From NCBI GenBank assembly GCA_900543415.1, contig UQRE01000005.1, positions 12,396 through 76,395 on the forward strand: a stretch of DNA of 64,000 bases. Reading direction: 5' to 3'. The notes under the pieces were generated by a model, which was not told where the DNA came from, did no database searches, and saw nothing but the letters and a program-made list of their open reading frames with translations. A program made the position numbers and the translations under genes. Shown in pieces: positions 59,317 to 64,000 of the stretch. The stretch's first letter is position 1, and each line of letters starts with the position of its first letter. The DNA is from an uncultured Dorea sp. (GTDB lineage Bacteria; Bacillota; Clostridia; Lachnospirales; Lachnospiraceae).

Positions 59317-60792
59317 TTATGAATGTGGTTTGTAATTACTTCTTGCAACTCTCTTTGTTGAAGTTACATTTCCATTTTCATCATAATATTTACGGTAAGT
59401 TTCTGCACTCATTTCACCGGTCTTTTTAATCTCTACTTCGATTTTTTTCTTATCAGAAGCAGCTCCCAGAATCTTGAAATTGATCGTTCCGCCACTGTAA
59501 GATGCAGAGATTTTAATCGGATAAGAGAAATTATTTTTGAATTTAAATTCCGGTCCGCCCCATGATACTGTTGCATCCATACCCATTGGAAGGTAGGAAA
59601 CCGGCATGGAGTGATTGGCGCGGGTAACGATTTCAAGGTCCGTGTGAAGGACGGCTGCGAATAAAGTAGAAGAGACCTGACAAATACCGCCGCCTAATTG
59701 CTCTACCACTTCTCCGTCGGAGTAAGCGCCGGCAGGCTGATAACCTTTATCTGCGGTACGTTCACCCAGTACGTCATTGTAGGAGAAGGTTTCTCCGGGC
59801 AGCAGGATCACTCCGTTACAAGACTGAACTGCAAGAGAGATATTTGTTCTTCGCCCTTCGCTTCCGCCTCCGGTTGTAGAGTAGCTGGCAAGCTCTGTGG
59901 TAAATAGATTGCTCTTAAGTTTTTCGGTAGTAACTTCCGGTTCTTCAACTGAAAGTGGAATCTCAATCTCGCCGCCTAGTTCGCAGGCATCATATTTGCT
60001 TTGCGCTTCTTTGACATCAAAAGAAATGGTGTTCTGTGATGGGACAACCTCATAGTTATTCGATTTGTCCAAAGTCGCGTTCTTCTTTTCTTTGTGAATT
60101 TCGTCATATACTTTTTGGAAATCCACATCCTGTGGACCTTTTTCTGTCATTGGGCAGGTGATAGAACTGGAATAGTCATGGTTATCTACTGCTTTTATAA
60201 TCTGTTTCTCCAATGTTTCCCAGTCAGCGCCCTCTTTATTGATACCTTTGTGGATCACAAGCGCTGTGTCAGTCACTTCCCATGTAGTCTCCGATGCCGG
60301 ATCTCTCTGAGGGAGCCCAGATTCGGCAATGGAATCAGTCAGTGTTTTGGCTGATTTTGAAACAGGATATACAGTGACCTCTTTTTCCTTGCCATAAAGC
60401 GTCTTTGATAATACCCAGTCAATGCCACGCAGCAGAAAGCCACGGTGTCCCAGCTTGTAGACTTTATCAACATCTTTTGAAACGTTATAGTCAAGAACCG
60501 GAGTAATATTTACTTTGTAAGTTTCACTATTATACTGAACGGTTAAAGTTGTGTCTTTGTATTTCTTTTCTAAATTTTTCGCAAGAGCATCTGTCGCCTC
60601 TTTTTTGGTCATTCCTTTTAGAGAAATTCCATTGGCAGTCACATTTTTCCAGATGACTTTGCTGTCAAGTTCGAAACATGCAAGACAATAAAGTGCAATT
60701 AGTATAGCGAAAATACTACAGATTATAATCGTACGTTCTACTTTTTTCTTATGCCGCAGTTTGATTTTTTGAGTTAAGTTTCTTTTTTTCAT
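59317..60792 (-). CDS. VanW family protein with peptidoglycan-binding-like N-domain
   Basis: The 491-residue membrane-anchored protein has an N-terminal TM helix (about 21-42) after a Lys/Arg-rich tail. It is followed by a PG_binding_4-like region with a duplicated pattern (NGISLKGMTKKEATDAL). The VanW domain (about 310-440) has the hallmarks LPGETFSYNDVLGERTADKG, EQLGGGICQVSSTLF and RANHSMPVSYLP. A Lys-rich C-terminal part closes it. VanW was first seen in vancomycin-resistance clusters, but these chromosomal proteins are common in Clostridia with no resistance role shown. It is monocistronic on the minus strand with its own promoter. Confidence 0.88.
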   Translation of the reverse strand: MKKRNLTQKIKLRHKKKVERTIIICSIFAILIALYCLACFELDSKVIWKNVTANGISLKGMTKKEATDALAKNLEKKYKDTTLTVQYNSETYKVNITPVLDYNVSKDVDKVYKLGHRGFLLRGIDWVLSKTLYGKEKEVTVYPVSKSAKTLTDSIAESGLPQRDPASETTWEVTDTALVIHKGINKEGADWETLEKQIIKAVDNHDYSSSITCPMTEKGPQDVDFQKVYDEIHKEKKNATLDKSNNYEVVPSQNTISFDVKEAQSKYDACELGGEIEIPLSVEEPEVTTEKLKSNLFTTELASYSTTGGGSEGRRTNISLAVQSCNGVILLPGETFSYNDVLGERTADKGYQPAGAYSDGEVVEQLGGGICQVSSTLFAAVLHTDLEIVTRANHSMPVSYLPMGMDATVSWGGPEFKFKNNFSYPIKISASYSGGTINFKILGAASDKKKIEVEIKKTGEMSAETYRKYYDENGNVTSTKRVARSNYKPHS

Positions 60793-60846
60793 ATGTATAC
60801 AAATCCCCTATTAATAAAAACCCTTATGTATCTTTTGAACTCTGCT

Positions 60847-60875
60847 ATTATACTCCAAAAATGAAAAAGGGGAAA
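60847..60875 (-). promoter_or_regulatory. Promoter of the VanW gene
   Basis: On the minus strand a perfect TATAAT (60852-60847) lies 17 bases after TTTCCC (60875-60870), 55 bases before the start codon. Confidence 0.6.
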
Positions 60876-60945
60876 GTGAATTAACAAAAAATATATAATA
60901 CTTAAAAATTTTTTAAAAATTATATTGTTAGTGAACGGATACAGG

Positions 60946-60974
60946 TTGACATCTGCTTTGAAATTCAGCAGAAT
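60946..60974 (+). promoter_or_regulatory. Promoter of the YbaK-type gene
   Basis: A perfect TTGACA (60946-60951) and CAGAAT (60969-60974) are 17 bases apart. A small CTGCT/AGCAG hairpin spans the spacer. Confidence 0.55.
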
Positions 60975-61019
60975 AAATAACAGACAAATGATGATTGGTA
61001 TTGGAGGAAATCGGAACTT

Positions 61020-61481
61020 ATGGCGGTAGAGAAGGTAAAAGAATATTTGAGGACATATCATATGGAAGAAAGGATTTTGGAGTTTGATGTATCAAGCGCT
61101 ACGGTAGAGCTTGCTGCTCAGGCGGTTGGATGTGAGCCGGAGCGGATTGCCAAAACCATGTCCTTTTTGGTAAATGAAGAGGTGATTTTAATTGTAACAG
61201 CGGGAAATGTAAAAATAGACAATAAGAAATATAAACAATACTTTCACGCAAAAGCGAAAATGATTCCTTTTGAAGAAGTGGAAGAATATATCGGTCATGC
61301 GCCGGGCGGAGTATGCCCGTTTGCAGTGAAAGAAGGTGTCCGCACTTATCTCGATGAATCGCTGAAAAGATTCGAAACAGTATATCCGGCGGCGGGAAGC
61401 GCCAACAGTGCGGTGAGATTAACCCCGCAGGAATTGGAGCAGTGCATAGAAAATGTGACATGGATTGATGTGTGCAAATAA
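61020..61481 (+). CDS. YbaK/EbsC family aminoacyl-tRNA deacylase
   Basis: The 153-residue protein has the YbaK/ProX fold: an N-terminal helix, the catalytic-type lysine in RIAKTMSFLV, KAKMIPFEEVEEYIGHAPGGVCPF (the GXXPGGVCPF loop) and the C-terminal FETVYPAAGSANSAVRL. These proteins hydrolyse mischarged tRNA such as Cys-tRNAPro. Its own promoter precedes it and a GGAGG site sits 9 bases upstream. The substrate cannot be assigned from the sequence. Confidence 0.92.
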   Translation: MAVEKVKEYLRTYHMEERILEFDVSSATVELAAQAVGCEPERIAKTMSFLVNEEVILIVTAGNVKIDNKKYKQYFHAKAKMIPFEEVEEYIGHAPGGVCPFAVKEGVRTYLDESLKRFETVYPAAGSANSAVRLTPQELEQCIENVTWIDVCK

Positions 61482-61521
61482 TCTTGAAACTTGTGATAAT
61501 CCTGTGCGTTCAGAAAACATA

Positions 61522-61549
61522 TTGACAAATATGGAGTGTATGTTAGAAT
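61522..61549 (+). promoter_or_regulatory. Promoter of the ABC-F leader
   Basis: A perfect TTGACA (61522-61527) and TAGAAT (61544-61549) are 16 bases apart. The predicted start near 61556 leaves a leader of about 270 bases before the ABC-F gene. Confidence 0.75.
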
Positions 61550-61647
61550 GGATTCAATAAATAGAAAGGGCACATTCGTGTAAGGTGAAGAAATGATTAA
61601 TAGATAATTTTTTAAGTAACACACAAAAGTAAGAGGTAAATGCTGTA

Positions 61648-61740
61648 ATGGACAGCTTTGTTTGTGTACGCTTAATCAAATTATCTTTCATCATTCTTTT
61701 ATACTATTTGACGGGTGTTCTGTGTCAATTGTATAGTTAA
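61648..61740 (+). CDS. Putative 30-residue leader peptide of the ABC-F gene
   Basis: An ATG at 61648 opens 30 codons ending at TAA 61738-61740, just 12 bases before the leader terminator. The peptide is hydrophobic after MDSFVCVRL, with Leu/Ile/Tyr-rich content. A weak AAGAGG lies 11 bases upstream. A second possible minileader, MINR at 61593-61607, has a better AAGGTGA site. Stalling of a ribosome on such a peptide by an antibiotic is a known way to release attenuation of ABC-F and rRNA-methylase genes; here it is inferred from position only. Confidence 0.4.
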   Translation: MDSFVCVRLIKLSFIILLYYLTGVLCQLYS

Positions 61741-61752
61741 GTGTTGTGATGT

Positions 61753-61785
61753 AAGGCTTTTTTGCGTATGCAAAAGAGCCTTTTT
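61753..61785 (+). terminator. Leader terminator (attenuator) before the ABC-F gene
   Basis: AAGGCTTTTTTGC (61753-61765) pairs with GCAAAAGAGCCTT (61770-61782) around GTAT, followed by a T-tract. It lies 40 bases before the ABC-F start and downstream of its only visible promoter, so expression must pass it. Confidence 0.82.
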
Positions 61786-61824
61786 CTTTGCAGCAAACAG
61801 GTTTAAATAAAGGGGGATTTTGAA

Positions 61825-63285
61825 ATGTCAATGATTCGGATTGAAAATCTTACATTCTATTATCCATCAAGCGTTGATCCGGTTTTTGAAAATGCAAACT
61901 TTCAAATTGATACAGAATGGAACCTTGGCTTTGTTGGAAGAAATGGACAAGGAAAAACAACTTTGTTGAAAATATTACTTGGGGAATATGAATATAGCGG
62001 AAGAATAATAAGTTCTGTGTTGTTTGACTATTTTCCATTTCCTGTTTCAGATAAGACACAAATTACAGACGAGATTCTGGCTGAAATCTGTCCAAACGCT
62101 CCGAAATGGGAGCTGATGCGAGAATTATCTTATCTTAAAGTGGAAGAAGACGTGTTGTGGCGTCCGTTTGAAACATTATCAAATGGAGAGCAGACCAAGG
62201 TACTGCTTGCGGCTCTTTTCCTGAAAGAGGGAAATTTTCTTCTAATCGATGAACCGACAAATCATTTGGATGTTTGTGCACGTAGACAGGTTGCCGATTA
62301 TCTGAAAAAGAAAAAAGGTTTTCTTCTTGTGTCTCACGATCGATATCTTTTGGATGAGTGTACAGATCATATTTTGTCGTTGAATCGGGCAGATATCGAG
62401 GTGCAAAGCGGGAACTTCTCGTCGTGGCTGGAAAATTTTGAAAGACAGCAGAAATTTGAACGGAATCAAAACGAACGGTTGCGGAAAGATATCCGGCGCC
62501 TAAAGGAATCAGCAAAACAGTCTGAAGGCTGGTCGAATAAAGTAGAGGCATCAAAAAGAGGAGCGGCGGATAAAGGATATGTGGGACATAAAGCGGCAAA
62601 AATGATGAAACGTTCCAAAGTAGCCCAAGCAAGGCAGGAAAAAGCGCTTATGGAGAAATCAAAATTACTTAAAAATGAAGAGTCTGTAGACTCGTTAAAA
62701 CTAAACCCGCTTATTTATCATAGTAATACGCTTGTTTCTTTTTCAGATACAGCGATCATTTACGATCATAACCAGTTTTGTGATCCGGTAACTTTTAAGG
62801 TGGAGCGAGGAGAAAGAGTAATCATCGATGGAAAGAATGGGAGTGGAAAAAGCAGTCTATTAAAATTATTGCTGAAATATCCCATCGAGCATACCGGGAA
62901 GGTGGAACTAGGTTCGGGAGTGATTATTTCTTATGTGCCGCAGGATACTTCTTATTTAGAGGGGACGTTGACGGAATTTGCCGACCAATATAAGTTAGAG
63001 GCAGGTCTATTCAAAGCGGTACTTAGGAAAATGGACTTTGAGCGAATACAGTTTGAAAAGGACATGAGCGAATTTTCAGAAGGTCAGAAGAAAAAAGTGT
63101 TGCTTGCCAAAAGCTTATGCGAACTTGCGCATTTATATGTGTGGGACGAACCATTGAATTATATCGATGTGTATTCAAGAATGCAGATGGAAGAGCTGAT
63201 CAAAGAATTTGCCCCCACGATGCTGCTGGTTGAGCATGACGTGACTTTCAGAGATCAGATCGCGACGAAGATTGTAGAAGTGTAA
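61825..63285 (+). CDS. ABC-F ribosomal protection protein, Lsa/CplR-like
   Basis: The 486-residue cytoplasmic protein has two ABC domains and no membrane segment. The first has Walker A GRNGQGKTT (38-46), signature LSNGEQTK and Walker B FLLIDEPTNHLD. A charged interdomain linker (about 190-290) follows. The second has Walker A GKNGSGKSS, a signature tract FSEGQKKK and Walker B LYVWDEPLNYID. Sequence style and size match Lsa-type ABC-F proteins that evict lincosamides, pleuromutilins and streptogramin A from the ribosome. A GGGGG site precedes the ATG. The attenuator-like leader fits inducible antibiotic resistance. Exact spectrum is not deducible. Confidence 0.88.
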   Translation: MSMIRIENLTFYYPSSVDPVFENANFQIDTEWNLGFVGRNGQGKTTLLKILLGEYEYSGRIISSVLFDYFPFPVSDKTQITDEILAEICPNAPKWELMRELSYLKVEEDVLWRPFETLSNGEQTKVLLAALFLKEGNFLLIDEPTNHLDVCARRQVADYLKKKKGFLLVSHDRYLLDECTDHILSLNRADIEVQSGNFSSWLENFERQQKFERNQNERLRKDIRRLKESAKQSEGWSNKVEASKRGAADKGYVGHKAAKMMKRSKVAQARQEKALMEKSKLLKNEESVDSLKLNPLIYHSNTLVSFSDTAIIYDHNQFCDPVTFKVERGERVIIDGKNGSGKSSLLKLLLKYPIEHTGKVELGSGVIISYVPQDTSYLEGTLTEFADQYKLEAGLFKAVLRKMDFERIQFEKDMSEFSEGQKKKVLLAKSLCELAHLYVWDEPLNYIDVYSRMQMEELIKEFAPTMLLVEHDVTFRDQIATKIVEV

Positions 63286-63419
63286 CGTAAAATGTTTGTG
63301 AATATGTTTACAGTAAAATATGAGATACAAGTATGAAATACTGCTTTAGAAAAGATCAAAAAAGGTATCTTGTCAGACAAGAAAAATTTACAGATGGTAT
63401 TAGGAATGTTAAAATATAG

Positions 63420-63602
63420 GAAGGATATCAAAGGCGAGAAGGAGAACGGAGGAATGATTATTTACCTCATGAGCCGGAAGTTGACAGACCTATGTTGGCT
63501 TATGTTAAAGGAGAGAAATATTCTTTGGCTGTTGATGCGAGCTACTCGTTCTGCCATGTCAAAGATTTTTATGAAGCAATCAAAGGACAGTCATTATATT
63601 GA
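63420..63602 (+). pseudogene. Fragment of an MBL-fold metallohydrolase
   Basis: This frame, bounded by stops at 63417 and 63600, reads DYLPHEPEVDRPMLAYVKGE and then SLAVDASYSFCHVKDFYEAI. That is the N-terminal pattern of MBL-fold hydrolases that begin with YLPHxxxxDRPxLGYV and SLxVDAGNS. The zinc-binding HxHxDH motif that should follow is missing, and the frame has no start codon with a ribosome-binding site. A different frame across 63370-63651 is open for 93 codons but shows no recognisable family. I read this region as gene decay. The gap from 63286 to 63419 holds nothing else I can support. Confidence 0.6.
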
Positions 63603-63671
63603 TGTTTTGGAGAAAGAAGATTTGTTATATTATTTGGAAAGCGTTATTTAACAGAGAAAGAAGGAGTTTAC

Positions 63672-63869
63672 ATGAAATTGATTGGCAGTAGAAAGTTGAC
63701 GTGGGTGATTTGTGGCACAGGTGTATTATTGGCGTTGGCAGGTGTTGTATTTTTGCCGCAAATGATCCCGGTGCATTTTGCAAATGGAATAGCGGACGAT
63801 TTTGAAAATAAAATAGAAATCTTCTTTCTTGATACATTCAAAAAGTTTTTTGACAGATGTACAATATAA
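63672..63869 (+). pseudogene. Truncated DUF1648-like membrane protein
   Basis: A good AAGGAG site precedes the ATG at 63672. The 65-residue product has one TM helix (about 9-29) and then LPQMIPVHFANGIADDFENK, which matches the DUF1648 pattern LPxxIPxHFxxxGxxD. Similarity ends at ENK, and an unrelated tail follows. Full-length members have several more helices (some are SdpI-like immunity proteins), so this is a frameshifted or deleted remnant. Nothing further is recognisable from 63870 to the window end at 64000. Confidence 0.55.
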
Positions 63870-64000
63870 TCTAATGACAGATGGAGTCCTTGGAATTGCT
63901 TTGTTAGAGGAAATTTATGTCATTTACGCTTCGTTTGCTTAAAAATAAGCTTCCTGTATAATTCAAAGTGTAGAAAATAAATGATTTTACAAAAATAGAT

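Noticed and set aside
59317..60792. Vancomycin-resistance interpretation of the VanW gene
   Set aside because: No vanR/S/H/A/X/Y-type genes are nearby, and chromosomal VanW proteins are widespread without a demonstrated resistance role.
63370..63651. 93-codon open frame after the ABC-F gene as a real protein
   Set aside because: It has no ribosome-binding site or family motif, and a different frame through the same DNA reads as an MBL-hydrolase fragment.

Overview
The window looks like a chromosomal core segment of a spore-forming, low-to-moderate GC Firmicute, most likely a gut Lachnospiraceae (Dorea / Mediterraneibacter / Coprococcus-like). This is inferred from gene content: strong AGGAGG ribosome-binding sites, an alpha/beta-type small acid-soluble spore protein, AddAB rather than RecBCD, FtsEX followed by an M23 murein hydrolase and an S41 protease, a B12-riboswitch ECF operon, and an archaeal-type IMP cyclohydrolase beside a stand-alone AICAR transformylase. 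Nearly all genes are on the + strand. I found no rRNA, tRNA, complete insertion sequence, prophage or CRISPR array.

Layout. (1) 1-4.9 kb: a TetR repressor, cut by the window edge, diverges from an MMPL exporter and a heptad-repeat secreted partner; three operator copies lie between them. (2) 5-9.1 kb: parvulin-type foldase, MalY/PatB-type lyase, D-serine dehydratase and a DUF3841-like protein. (3) 9.1-14 kb: an acyltransferase on the minus strand, the split last two steps of purine synthesis, and a FAD oxidoreductase. (4) 14-21.9 kb: a cobalamin riboswitch with a terminator controls a five-gene set of giant surface protein, DUF4430 lipoprotein and ECF S, T and fused A1A2 components. This is a candidate cell-surface cobamide capture and import system and the most interesting locus here. 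(5) 22-28.1 kb: glmM, eno, secG, rnr, smpB and a small unknown. (6) 28.2-29.7 kb: a small Xre-controlled membrane-protein operon behind a repeated operator. (7) 29.8-34 kb: a two-component system, hisH-hisF and ung. (8) 34.1-39.5 kb: a metal-efflux cluster of two P1B ATPases around a SmtB/CadC-type repressor, then a TPR lipoprotein. (9) 39.5-48.6 kb: hflX, a dapF homologue with both catalytic cysteines replaced by serine, and addB-addA. (10) 48.6-49.8 kb: a truncated DUF1294 gene ending in a hairpin, a spore protein and a divergent WecG-like protein. (11) 50-55 kb: a CdaR/PucR-type regulator, ftsE, ftsX, M23 hydrolase and S41 protease. (12) 55-59.2 kb: pyrC-pyrF-pyrK-pyrD. (13) 59.3-64 kb: a VanW protein on the minus strand, a YbaK deacylase, an Lsa-like ABC-F protein behind a leader-peptide/terminator region, and then decayed gene fragments.

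Several loci show their regulation directly in the sequence: the TetR operator triplet, the Xre operator set, the SmtB-type operator on the first metal ATPase, the riboswitch plus terminator, the ABC-F attenuator-like leader, and a perfect hairpin over the addB ribosome-binding site and start codon. A palindromic element with GGGACGTAG arms occurs twice in opposite orientation, after eno and between pyrF and pyrK. All identifications come from reading motifs and architecture by eye; no database search was run.
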